41,612 nucleotides of DNA from a virus. Both the position numbers and the translations under genes were made by a program. Positions 16,890-22,641 of this stretch are shown here, one piece after another. The notes below the pieces were generated by a model. That model did no database searches. It saw nothing but the letters and a program-made list of their open reading frames with translations, and was not told the origin of the DNA. The number at the start of each line of letters is the position of its first letter. The first letter of the stretch is position 1. The stretch is from positions 1 through 41,612 of IMG/VR virus record IMGVR_UViG_3300025112_000047; one strand, given 5' to 3'.

Positions 16890-16994
16890 GGTGTGCCTTT
16901 GAGTTGTCTCCTACGCTGCCCAAGCCTTGACGCAAGAAGCGGAGAAGGAGGCCCATGACAGCCCGCTTGGCCCGCGTGTTTTTATTTATAGGCG

Positions 16995-17023
16995 TTTTTA
17001 GCACAAAAAATTTTTTTAATCAA
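16995..17023 (-). promoter_or_regulatory. Possible late promoter (minus strand)
   Basis: On the minus strand, TTGATT (17018-17023), 17 bp, then TAAAAA (16995-17000), in an AT-rich stretch upstream of the first late gene. The match is moderate. No other promoter is obvious for the more than 20-kb late unit. Confidence 0.4.
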
Positions 17024-17184
17024 AAAATAGGGGTATGAGTTCGATGGATTTAAAGGAACCCGTAACCCCTTCCGGCAATTTTTAGGTAAAAATAGCTCAG
17101 ATTTCAAAGTTGGGGCCCTATATAGATGGAACGCCGGCATTTAAAAACCCGGGAAGGGGGGTCGGCAAGGGCGGCCAGACACAA

Positions 17185-17292
17185 GCCTGCAGTCTTGCCT
17201 GCAGTCTTGCCTGCAGTCTTGCCTGCAGTCTTGCCTGCAGCCTGGCCTGCAGCCTGGCCTGCAGCCTGGCCTGCAGCCTGGCCTGCAGCCTG
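17185..17292. repeat. Nine tandem 12-bp repeats at the divergent junction
   Basis: Units 1-4 read gcctgcagtctt and units 5-9 read gcctgcagcctg, end to end from 17185 to 17292. Each unit holds the palindrome CTGCAG. The array sits in the non-coding gap between the late minus-strand unit and the plus-strand small-gene island. Frames on both strands stay open through it because 12 is divisible by 3, but they look like by-products. It could bind TerS (pac), a replication initiator or a regulator. Confidence 0.95.
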
Positions 17293-17387
17293 CGCCTGGC
17301 TTTGGCCTAAATCCACCGAGCCCGAACATCAATCACCGATAGAAATTCCTTGGCCCCCAGAAGACGACGACGCCGCTTTAAAATAAT

Positions 17388-17434
17388 CACACTATTATGT
17401 GTTTTTTTATTTGCTAAAATCACATAATAGTGTA
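17388..17434. promoter_or_regulatory. Paired operator-like inverted repeats upstream of the small-gene island
   Basis: ACACTATTATGTG at 17389-17401 and its exact inverse CACATAATAGTGT at 17421-17433 are separated by 19 bases. Each arm, with one more base, is itself a near palindrome (CACA-N6-TGTG). The centres are 32 bp apart, about three DNA turns. Candidate target of the Aca2-like protein encoded at the end of the same operon. A stem-loop reading is possible but the stem is AT-rich. Confidence 0.75.
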
Positions 17435-17438
17435 TTTT
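17411..17438 (+). promoter_or_regulatory. Promoter for the plus-strand small-gene island
   Basis: TTGCTA (17411-17416), 16-bp spacer, TATTTT (17433-17438). The right operator arm occupies the spacer and the left arm lies just upstream of the -35, the usual arrangement for repression. The expected start is near 17445, giving a leader of about 40 bases before the first ATG at 17484. Confidence 0.5.
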
Positions 17439-17483
17439 TCTCTCTGCGGCCCACATAAGGATGGGCTAAACGGAGAAAAAATC

Positions 17484-17744
17484 ATGGGTATCACAGACGA
17501 AAGTTTGAGTCTCGAATCTCTCACCAACGATCAAGCCGCCCACAAGGCCATCATGGCTGCTCATAGCGTTTTGCTCGGGCTGATCGAGACCGCCAACAAT
17601 TACGATTGCACCCGGTACGAGGACGCTGTTGGCGAGCTTCGCGATCTGGGCAGCGACCTTGAGCATCAGGGTGATATGATTGACGATGAGCGTGACTTGG
17701 CGCAGTACGAGTTCGACAGCGCCAACCGTCGTGCGCGGAGATGA
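17484..17744 (+). CDS. Small acidic helical protein; first gene of candidate anti-defence operon
   Basis: 86 residues from the ATG at 17484, preceded by GGAG. An in-frame codon at 17430 lies inside the operator and is rejected. The protein is acidic and helical ('LESLTNDQAAHKAIMAAHSV', 'YEDAVGELRDLGSDLEHQGD') with a basic end 'SANRRARR'. It resembles no family I know. It is the first gene after the operator-bearing promoter, in an operon that ends with an Aca2-like regulator, so a small inhibitor of host defence is a reasonable inference, not a demonstration. Confidence 0.6.
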   Translation: MGITDESLSLESLTNDQAAHKAIMAAHSVLLGLIETANNYDCTRYEDAVGELRDLGSDLEHQGDMIDDERDLAQYEFDSANRRARR

Positions 17745-17760
17745 ATTTTCTGCAAGAATA

Positions 17761-17794
17761 GGCAAGCTAAATTGTAAGACCAACGGCATGGGCA
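17761..17794 (+). repeat. 34-bp intergenic repeat, copy 1
   Basis: The 34 bases match 18508-18541 with two differences (core GGCAAGCTAAATTGTAAGAC). Both copies lie about 30 bases before the start of a small gene, which suggests a shared leader or regulatory element or a remnant of gene duplication. Confidence 0.9.
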
Positions 17795-17826
17795 ATGGAG
17801 CCCGGTTTTAGAAAAGGGTGGAAATT

Positions 17827-18066
17827 ATGACATCACTAAATTACGAATTAGGCGAGTTAGGTTTGTTGTTAACAAGCTCAGACGGCGAGCATGTTGGTGA
17901 CATTTTGACGATAAGTGAACGCGGCAGAGCCACAGAATATGTTATTGACATAATACCTAGGCAAGGGCGCGGCTGGCGGTCAAGAAGCTACAGGTCATTG
18001 GAAGCAGCAAAATATCGCGCTCTTTCCGAATATATTGAAATGGTGGACAAAGAAGTCGGTCAATAA
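17827..18066 (+). CDS. Small unknown protein of the island
   Basis: 79 residues from the ATG at 17827, with AAGGG eight bases ahead. A GTG three codons earlier is possible. Beta strands ('GLLLTSSDGEHVGDILTISE', 'ATEYVIDIIPRQ') are followed by a basic helix ('RSRSYRSLEAAKYRALSEYI'). No family was recognised. The start context GGTGGAAATTATG is shared with the gene at 18314. Confidence 0.55.
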   Translation: MTSLNYELGELGLLLTSSDGEHVGDILTISERGRATEYVIDIIPRQGRGWRSRSYRSLEAAKYRALSEYIEMVDKEVGQ

Positions 18067-18079
18067 AGGGAATCAGATC

Positions 18080-18298
18080 ATGAACTACACAACAGAAATA
18101 GAAGTTGGTGACCGGATTAGATTCACCTCACCATGCCGCGACGGTCGCCCCAACGTATGGCGCGTAGTCACCGGGTTTTGGAAAGTGTTTAATGCCGATG
18201 GGTGCACGGTTGCGTACGTCGAGCCAACTGTGCGGTATCACGGTTGTGGCAATTTCATAGTACATTGGAACGAAATCGATGAGCATGAGACTGTATAG
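18080..18298 (+). CDS. Small beta-rich protein of the island
   Basis: 72 residues from the ATG at 18080 with AAAGGG upstream. An earlier in-frame ATG at 18035 lies inside the previous gene. Strands such as 'IEVGDRIRFTSPCRDGRPNV' and 'CTVAYVEPTVRYHGCGNFIV' suggest a small barrel-like (SH3/OB-like) fold. Three cysteines are present. Family not recognised. It begins 13 bases after the previous stop. Confidence 0.55.
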   Translation: MNYTTEIEVGDRIRFTSPCRDGRPNVWRVVTGFWKVFNADGCTVAYVEPTVRYHGCGNFIVHWNEIDEHETV

Positions 18299-18313
18299 AT
18301 AATGGTGGAAATT

Positions 18314-18466
18314 ATGCATATTTGGGAAGAATGCGGAATTGATGGAACAATGGGAAGCATTAAAGCCCACGATCAAACAATTTCCGCACCCGAACAAGTT
18401 TTTTGCGGAGCAAGGGAAAACATATTTGGATTATCAGGAATTTGCGCTTCGCAGTTGCGGGACTAG
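18314..18466 (+). CDS. Short unknown protein of the island (alternative frame 18342-18524)
   Basis: 50 residues from the ATG at 18314, which has the same GGTGGAAATT leader as the gene at 17827. It begins 'MHIWEECGIDGTMGSIKAHD' and ends 'ICASQLRD', with three cysteines. A second frame, 18342-18524 (61 residues, 'MEQWEALKPTIKQFPHPNKF'), overlaps it, has a weaker ribosome site and ends inside the second 34-bp repeat. Only one is likely to be real. The first is preferred for its leader, but protein evidence is lacking. Confidence 0.35.
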   Translation: MHIWEECGIDGTMGSIKAHDQTISAPEQVFCGARENIFGLSGICASQLRD

Positions 18467-18507
18467 CGGCACAATCCGCAACCTGAAAAAAATATGTGCG
18501 GTGAATT

Positions 18508-18541
18508 GGCAAGCTAAATTGTAAGACCAGCGGCAAGGGCA
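18508..18541 (+). repeat. 34-bp intergenic repeat, copy 2
   Basis: See 17761-17794. This copy stands 31 bases before the ATG at 18572. Confidence 0.9.
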
Positions 18542-18571
18542 TAAGGCCCAGCCAGCTTTAGGAGCAATATC

Positions 18572-18811
18572 ATGGAAAACACACCCATCCACATCGACGA
18601 ATTACTGGACGGCGGCGAGGAAGCCGTGCGGCAGAATGTCATCTTTTCCCTCGGCAAACCGTCTAAGGGTAAGTGGCACGGGGGCCTGTACATCAAGTGG
18701 CGGAATAAGAAAAATCGGGCGATCAACGCATTCGGCGAAACTAAGAAATCCGTTGCCGATAGTCTTCTTATCCAAGCGCGCCGGGAAGCTGAGTGGAAAT
18801 ATAAACGGTGA
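18572..18811 (+). CDS. Small basic protein next to the Aca2-like gene
   Basis: 79 residues; GGAG precedes the ATG. The N-terminus is acidic ('HIDELLDGGEEAVRQNVIFS'). The rest is basic and aromatic ('KGKWHGGLYIKWRNKKNRAI'), ending 'ARREAEWKYKR'. No family was recognised. Its stop overlaps the GTG start of the regulator gene (GTGA), so the two are translated together. In known acr-aca loci the gene directly before aca is often the anti-CRISPR, so this is the best single candidate here. Confidence 0.6.
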   Translation: MENTPIHIDELLDGGEEAVRQNVIFSLGKPSKGKWHGGLYIKWRNKKNRAINAFGETKKSVADSLLIQARREAEWKYKR

Positions 18812-19131
18812 CCCCCGCCGAATTTAAAACCGTTCGCGAAAGCCTCAACTTGTCGGCGAAAGACGTGGCTGACAGGTTGGGGCTCAAGTCCGACCGCACC
18901 ATCCGGTTTTGGGAGTCTGGTGGGCGGGGCATACCGGATGACGCCGCCGAGTTGCTGATCGATATGGACACGGTCGTCGAGCACGCGATCCTGCACGCGG
19001 TCGAGGCCGTCGAAGAAACTATCGCCGAGATCGGGCAACCACCCGCAAAGCCTGTCACCATTTCTCGATATGTGAGCGACGAGCAATTCGCGCGGCTTGA
19101 CCCAGAAAGCTTTAGCCTGCGCCATACGTAA
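18808..19131 (+). CDS. HTH regulator resembling anti-CRISPR-associated Aca2 / YdiL family
   Basis: 107 residues, GTG start. Residues 1-50 form an HTH: 'MTPAEFKTVRESLNLSAKDV' then 'ADRLGLKSDRTIRFWESGGR' then 'GIPDDAAELLIDMD'. The layout (T-x-x-E-F/L near the start, R-x-x-L-x-L, W-E-S-G, x-P-D-D, then a helical dimerisation half) is that of the YdiL/DUF1870 group to which Aca2 belongs; Aca2 is about 115-125 residues. Aca proteins repress their own acr operon by binding inverted repeats in its promoter, and such repeats are present at 17388-17434. The similarity is judged by eye. Other HTH phage regulators share parts of this pattern. Confidence 0.7.
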   Translation: MTPAEFKTVRESLNLSAKDVADRLGLKSDRTIRFWESGGRGIPDDAAELLIDMDTVVEHAILHAVEAVEETIAEIGQPPAKPVTISRYVSDEQFARLDPESFSLRHT

Positions 19132-19144
19132 TGTAGAAATTTAC

Positions 19145-19174
19145 TTGCAAACCACATAGCAACGTGATTATGAT
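19145..19174 (+). promoter_or_regulatory. Leaderless promoter of the Cro-like gene
   Basis: TTGCAA (19145-19150), 18 bp, TATGAT (19169-19174), then six bases to the ATG at 19181. Transcription would start at the A of the start codon, and no ribosome site is present. A CACATA...CGTG element at 19153-19166 lies in the spacer and matches 10 of 14 positions of the island operator. Confidence 0.6.
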
Positions 19175-19180
19175 CCTGGC

Positions 19181-19387
19181 ATGTCCACAATCGACGAATT
19201 AATCAACAGGGTTCGGGAATTTGCCACAGAGCGAAAATGGCGTCCGGCCAAGTTGGCCACAGAGGCGGGCCTGCACGCCAATACACTGCGGTCCATGTGG
19301 GACGATGGTTGGAGCCCCAACGCGGCGACACTTCGCAAGTTGGAAGAGATTATGCTTCCGGATAACGATCAGGAGGACGCGGCATGA
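19181..19387 (+). CDS. Small HTH (Cro/XRE-like) regulator
   Basis: 68 residues. The helix-turn-helix is 'PAKLATEAGLHANTLRSMWD' followed by 'AATLRKLEEIML', the usual XRE recognition and closing helices. The small size and own promoter suggest a Cro-type DNA-binding switch protein acting on phage promoters. It appears to be leaderless: the start codon is six bases after the -10. It follows the Aca2-like gene by 49 bases and is coupled (ATGA) to a tiny membrane protein. Confidence 0.7.
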   Translation: MSTIDELINRVREFATERKWRPAKLATEAGLHANTLRSMWDDGWSPNAATLRKLEEIMLPDNDQEDAA

Positions 19388-19500
19388 ACACCCCCCTCAT
19401 TTTGTTCGCGATGGCGCTGCTGGCAGCCTTCGGGCTCGGCATGTGGTGCCAGCACCTTTTGCCGCATACGGATAGGCGACGAAAATTTTCTAGATATTAG
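19384..19500 (+). CDS. 38-residue single-span membrane protein
   Basis: The ATG overlaps the preceding stop (ATGA). The sequence 'MNTPLILFAMALLAAFGLGM' forms one hydrophobic span, followed by a basic, His-rich tail 'PHTDRRRKFSRY'. GGAGGAC precedes the ATG. It is a likely inner-membrane peptide of unknown purpose; superinfection or host-membrane functions are possible. Confidence 0.5.
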   Translation: MNTPLILFAMALLAAFGLGMWCQHLLPHTDRRRKFSRY

Positions 19501-19536
19501 GTGCAATGTTGCAGCTATACGCGCAGGCTTTAAGCT

Positions 19537-20001
19537 CTAAGCGGGGGGCTTAAGGCTAGCGGCCGGCGGCGCCGAGCTGCCCGGGGTAACGTCTATGATG
19601 GGCGGTGCATCGATGCCACGTGTTTGCCCGTCTATCTCTTTGAGTAGGTCAGTCAAAGCCGTGACAGTGTGCTCTACTTTCTCGGTTAAGAGCCCGTTAA
19701 CCTTGGCTTTTCCCATACTAGCGGATACGGCGGCGGCCGGCTGATCAAGGCTTAAGGCTAAAAGCCTGGCGTCTTCAAGCTCCCGGCTGATGGTTTCGCG
19801 GCTAACGCCTATTCTCACGGCGTTTCTGGCTTGAATCTCAGTGATTCGGGCTTTCACGTCGTCGCGTTTCGTCATGCGATGGGCGTTTTGTCGATTGGGG
19901 CTATATCCTGCTTCGGCGTATGCTTCCACAAGATCACCACCATTTGCCACCATTTGGGCGAACATTTCGAGCTTTGGTTTTAGCGGCGCGTCAATTTCCA
20001 T
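19537..20001 (-). CDS. terS: Terminase small subunit
   Basis: 154 residues. The pattern 'LKPKLEMFAQMVANGGDLVE' then 'AYAEAGYSPNRQNAHRMTKR' then 'DDVKARITEIQARNAVRIGV' is the small-terminase HTH family: an HTH reading 'AYxxAGY', then a helix of the form 'VxxRIxEI'. A long helix and a Pro/Ala tail follow. It binds the packaging start site and loads the large subunit. Unusually, it is encoded about 5 kb away from the large subunit, alone between a terminator and a convergent operon, with its own leaderless-type promoter. No Shine-Dalgarno sequence is visible. Confidence 0.78.
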   Translation of the reverse strand: MEIDAPLKPKLEMFAQMVANGGDLVEAYAEAGYSPNRQNAHRMTKRDDVKARITEIQARNAVRIGVSRETISRELEDARLLALSLDQPAAAVSASMGKAKVNGLLTEKVEHTVTALTDLLKEIDGQTRGIDAPPIIDVTPGSSAPPAASLKPPA

Positions 20002-20007
20002 TCGGTG

Positions 20008-20037
20008 AAAATATCACGCGAGGCCGGCCGCGGTCAA
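20008..20037 (-). promoter_or_regulatory. Leaderless promoter of the small terminase gene
   Basis: On the minus strand: TTGACC (20032-20037), 18-bp spacer, TATTTT (20008-20013), six bases, then the ATG ending at 20001. The geometry is identical to the 19145-19180 promoter. No ribosome site stands before the ATG. Confidence 0.55.
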
Positions 20038-20071
20038 ATCGGCGCCGGCGTAGTCGCCCGGCCGGCGGGCA

Positions 20072-20102
20072 CAAAAAAGCCCGGGCCGCTTGGACCCGGG
20101 CT
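20072..20102 (-). terminator. Intrinsic terminator after ardC
   Basis: The minus-strand RNA forms a GC-rich stem (20078-20085 with 20095-20102, extended by CC/GG) followed by six U (20072-20077). It ends the ArdC transcript before the small terminase gene. Confidence 0.9.
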
Positions 20103-20118
20103 CGGTTGGCGCGTCCTT

Positions 20119-21033
20119 TTACGCGGCTTTTGCGGGGTTTTCGATAGCCTGATACTTGGTTCCCAAGATCAAGTCGGCCGCTTTTTGGGCGGCGCTGGCG
20201 GCTTTAAAAATCGCTTTTTTGTCTTCGCGCAACACTTTCAACCATGATCGCAAATATTCGGCGTGATCTGGGCGGGGCTCGCCTGATATTTGGCAAGCGC
20301 CGCAAGTCATGGCGGCCGATAGTTCAGCGATTAATTCCTCAAAGGCATAGGCATCGTCGCCGAACGTGGCGCCAAATTGGCGGTCTAACCGGCTTTTATG
20401 TCCTGTAGAATGCGCCATCTCATGCAATAAAACGGCGTAGTATCCTTCGGTCGTTTTGAATTGCTCGGCGGCTGGCATGGTCACTTGATCATTGCCGCGG
20501 TGATAATAAGCGCGGTTATTGTGGCCAGTCGTCAAGCTCGGACCCTTTTGCATGTAATCAGCAAGCAGGGCGTCAACGTGCTTTTGGGGAGTCACACCGT
20601 CCGGCAATTTGACCGGCTCGCGTGCAGAGTCGATAACATCCTGAACGGGCCCGGTCACTTTCTCGGCCGGGAAAACCGTGTGGAACTTGGGGAACATAAA
20701 AGGGCGGATAGTTGGGTCATCCGGCCGGACGGTCACCCATGCGACCACATTAGTGCCCCAAAGCCCGGCCGGCACATCGTCTGGGCGTTTTTTGACCGAG
20801 CACCCAACGGATTTCCAAGCTTTAAATGTGCCGTATACCTGGCTGGCGCTATCATCCGCGTAAAGCAGGGGTACATTGATGCCCCGATACCGCCGGCCGA
20901 TTGTGGAAACGGGTCCGCGCCCTCCGAAACGGTCTACCCAGGGCTTAGACCATCCTTTTTTGATGCTCTTTTCTAGCTGCAAAATGATTTTATTGGTGAC
21001 TGTTTGGTAAACGTCTTTTCTGTTTTTAGTCAT
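20119..21033 (-). CDS. ardC: ArdC-like anti-restriction protein
   Basis: 304 residues from the ATG at 21033, preceded by AAGGAAA; the frame is open to 21135 but upstream starts lack ribosome sites. The N-terminal half is the ArdC ssDNA-binding domain ('VYQTVTNKIILQLEKSIKKG', 'RRYRGINVPLLYAD', 'GTNVVAWVTV'). The C-terminal half is a zincin-type domain with 'HEMAHSTGH' at 204-212 (two His ligands and the catalytic Glu) and a downstream 'AFEELIAE' offering the third ligand. ArdC proteins protect incoming DNA from restriction. Terminators lie on both sides, so it is its own transcription unit, probably early. Confidence 0.88.
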   Translation of the reverse strand: MTKNRKDVYQTVTNKIILQLEKSIKKGWSKPWVDRFGGRGPVSTIGRRYRGINVPLLYADDSASQVYGTFKAWKSVGCSVKKRPDDVPAGLWGTNVVAWVTVRPDDPTIRPFMFPKFHTVFPAEKVTGPVQDVIDSAREPVKLPDGVTPQKHVDALLADYMQKGPSLTTGHNNRAYYHRGNDQVTMPAAEQFKTTEGYYAVLLHEMAHSTGHKSRLDRQFGATFGDDAYAFEELIAELSAAMTCGACQISGEPRPDHAEYLRSWLKVLREDKKAIFKAASAAQKAADLILGTKYQAIENPAKAA

Positions 21034-21064
21034 TCTTTGGTTTCCTTCGTTGTACATAGGTAGA

Positions 21065-21079
21065 AAGTAAACTATTACC
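21065..21079 (-). promoter_or_regulatory. Shared operator-like element before ardC
   Basis: GGTAATAGTTTACTT on the minus strand. Close relatives lie at 22544-22558 (GGTCAGTGTTTACTG, minus) and 23716-23730 (GGTAAATGTTTACTG, plus), each upstream of a minus-strand gene. Likely the binding site of one regulator. Confidence 0.5.
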
Positions 21080-21093
21080 ATGCACCTTGCAAG

Positions 21094-21123
21094 CAAAAAA
21101 ATACCCGGGCCGTGGGGCCCGGG
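21094..21123 (-). terminator. Intrinsic terminator upstream of ardC
   Basis: Perfect 8-bp GC stem (21104-21111 with 21116-21123), GTGG/CCAC loop, then a U-rich run on the minus-strand RNA (21094-21103). It ends the transcript of the 68-residue gene and those before it. Confidence 0.88.
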
Positions 21124-21147
21124 CAAGTTTATCAAGGGCGGCGGCCG

Positions 21148-21354
21148 TTAGGCAATTTTCGCGGCGGCCGCTGCTCGAAGGCTGATAAGTTCAACGCGAT
21201 AATCCGCTAACATGTGACGCGCGCGGTCTACTACATCACTCGCGCTGTTAACTGTGTCTAAGTCGCCGGCGACGGCGGCAATGTTAGCAGTCTCGAGTTC
21301 GCGTGCGATTAAAGCGCACAAGGCACTAGCGATTAGCAAGCTATCTTTCGTCAT
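21148..21354 (-). CDS. Small helical protein, unknown function
   Basis: 68 residues, Ala- and Leu-rich ('LLIASALCALIARELETANI', 'DVVDRARHMLADYRVELISL'), probably two helices. No family was recognised. AAGGAAAC stands upstream of the ATG. It lies just before a terminator. Confidence 0.5.
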   Translation of the reverse strand: MTKDSLLIASALCALIARELETANIAAVAGDLDTVNSASDVVDRARHMLADYRVELISLRAAAAAKIA

Positions 21355-21498
21355 GGCTAGTTTCCTTCAAGATTAAGGCTACAATTTTAGCGCGTAGTGT
21401 TTCCTTTAAAGAGACAGGCACCCAAAAGGCTATGCGTATAAGACCTTTTGCTCTGCGCCGGGCATTTGAGCGCGCCATTAATATATTTTTCGGAGTTG

Positions 21499-22203
21499 CT
21501 ACCATCTACTGAAACCTCTTGATGCTTCGGCCGCGCCCTTCTTGCGCGCGCCGTGTACAGGAAAAACAATCACAAAATCTCGCGCGGCAATCGCGCACAA
21601 TTTGCAATCAGTACACTGAATGCTGGGGTCGTCAACATTAGGGCACTTAATCGCTTTCAACCCTCCGGCCGTGATTTGTTTTTTGGGCGTTTCGTCCGCC
21701 AGGGTATCCACAACCGCGGCAACGGGCCCGATATTTAGCGTAAACAGCCAATCAGCATGATCAAGATTATTAGCAGACAAATTAACAGTAAAGCCCTCAG
21801 CGTTTGCATATCTTACAAGTTCCCTGTTCTTGCGTTTTTTCATGTTTTTATGAGTGTAAGCAATGTTAGGCCGGCCGCTGTTGGCGCGTACAAGCGCTTT
21901 AAACGGCCGCGCGAGTATATCCCCGCCCGGGCCAGGTAAGTCGCCAGCTACGGCGTGGCGCCACACCTGATCGGGTTTAAACTTAGACACCGCGTCGCAG
22001 TACTCGCTCCACTCGAGAGTACCGCGCCCCTGATCCACACGAGCCCAATGACCGAAACGGGTGATACTTCCCGCCTTCGCGTAGCATTCCTTAAAAAAAG
22101 CACATTTCTCAAAACAAGTTGAACTTTCGATAATCGAAGCGGGGATGGGGCCGGTTTTAGCGTTGCCAGATTTAAGGGTTAAGCCCACATTACAATTATA
22201 CAT
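21499..22203 (-). CDS. Cysteine-rich phage protein (DUF7227-like), unknown function
   Basis: 234 residues from the ATG at 22203, which overlaps the end of the upstream gene; earlier in-frame ATGs run deep into that gene. Seen: 'TGPIPASIIESSTCFEKCAF' then 'FKECYAKAG' (Cys triplet) and a late 'QCTDCKLCA', plus 'SANNLDHADW'. The Cys-x3-Cys...Cys-Tyr-Ala block recurs in phage and plasmid proteins of unknown role and could hold a metal or Fe-S cluster. The neighbour ArdC suggests, without proof, a counter-defence or early role. Confidence 0.6.
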   Translation of the reverse strand: MYNCNVGLTLKSGNAKTGPIPASIIESSTCFEKCAFFKECYAKAGSITRFGHWARVDQGRGTLEWSEYCDAVSKFKPDQVWRHAVAGDLPGPGGDILARPFKALVRANSGRPNIAYTHKNMKKRKNRELVRYANAEGFTVNLSANNLDHADWLFTLNIGPVAAVVDTLADETPKKQITAGGLKAIKCPNVDDPSIQCTDCKLCAIAARDFVIVFPVHGARKKGAAEASRGFSRW

Positions 22204-22501
22204 GATCCAGCACCATGCGCGCATTGTAGATACCAGCAAGCGCCGCTTTACGGGTGCTGAAATAACCGGCGAAGAATTCCCGCCCGCCATGGTAAGCGAT
22301 AGCGTTCCAACTGGCGCCATTGGCGCCGCTGCCGCCGGCCAGATAAGTCTTGCGCACTACGCCCACAACGTGGGTGTTATTACAAACAAGCCATTGCCGC
22401 TCGCCTATTTTCATAAGCGTGTATTCTGGGTTCAATTCATACTTGCCGGGGTTGTTATCCGGGACCGTCGCCCGGGTTAGCGTTTCGACCGTAGTTGTCA
22501 T
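22196..22501 (-). CDS. Unknown early protein
   Basis: 101 residues, GAGGT in front of the ATG. It has a beta-rich middle ('YTLMKIGERQWLVCNNTHVV') and an end of 'FFAGYFSTRKAALAGIYNAR'. No family was recognised. A shared operator-like element lies 43-57 bases upstream. It is followed by the Cys-rich gene with an 8-base overlap. Confidence 0.55.
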   Translation of the reverse strand: MTTTVETLTRATVPDNNPGKYELNPEYTLMKIGERQWLVCNNTHVVGVVRKTYLAGGSGANGASWNAIAYHGGREFFAGYFSTRKAALAGIYNARMVLDHV

Positions 22502-22543
22502 GATTTCTACCTCAAAAAGTTACGCCACAATTGGCAATCTCCA

Positions 22544-22558
22544 CAGTAAACACTGACC
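22544..22558 (-). promoter_or_regulatory. Shared operator-like element, second copy
   Basis: GGTCAGTGTTTACTG on the minus strand, 13 of 15 the same as the copy at 23716-23730. It lies upstream of the 101-residue gene. Confidence 0.5.
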
Positions 22559-22641
22559 AGTAATTTGCAAGCTTTATTTTGCGCCGCTGGCGCTTTTTAA
22601 CCTCCGCTGCCGGCCGTGTTTTTGCGCCTTATTCTCGCGCC

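Larger units (their letters stand above)
16890..17483. other. Divergent intergenic region (about 590 bp)
   Basis: No convincing gene lies here. From left to right it holds the possible late promoter with an A6T7 tract, the nine 12-bp tandem repeats, and a paired operator/promoter for the plus-strand island. A 27-codon frame at 16955-17038 with AAGGAGG in front is too short and odd in composition to call. Confidence 0.8.

Noticed and set aside
16955-17038. 27-codon plus-strand frame with AAGGAGG in front
   Set aside because: Spacing to the ATG is too short, the tail is homopolymer-coded, and it lies in a promoter-like region.
17185-17292. CRISPR array
   Set aside because: Repeats are 12 bp and contiguous without spacers.
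17104-17332. Open frames on both strands through the 12-bp repeats
   Set aside because: They are open only because the repeat unit is a multiple of three without stops; composition is artificial and no ribosome site is present.
17388-17440. Inverted repeat as a rho-independent terminator
   Set aside because: The stem is AT-rich with a 19-nt loop, no gene ends upstream on that strand, and the arms are individually palindromic, so an operator fits better.
18808-19387. Lysogeny module (cI/cro-type immunity)
   Set aside because: Two HTH genes are present, but no integrase, excisionase, partition or typical repressor with a C-terminal peptidase domain was seen.
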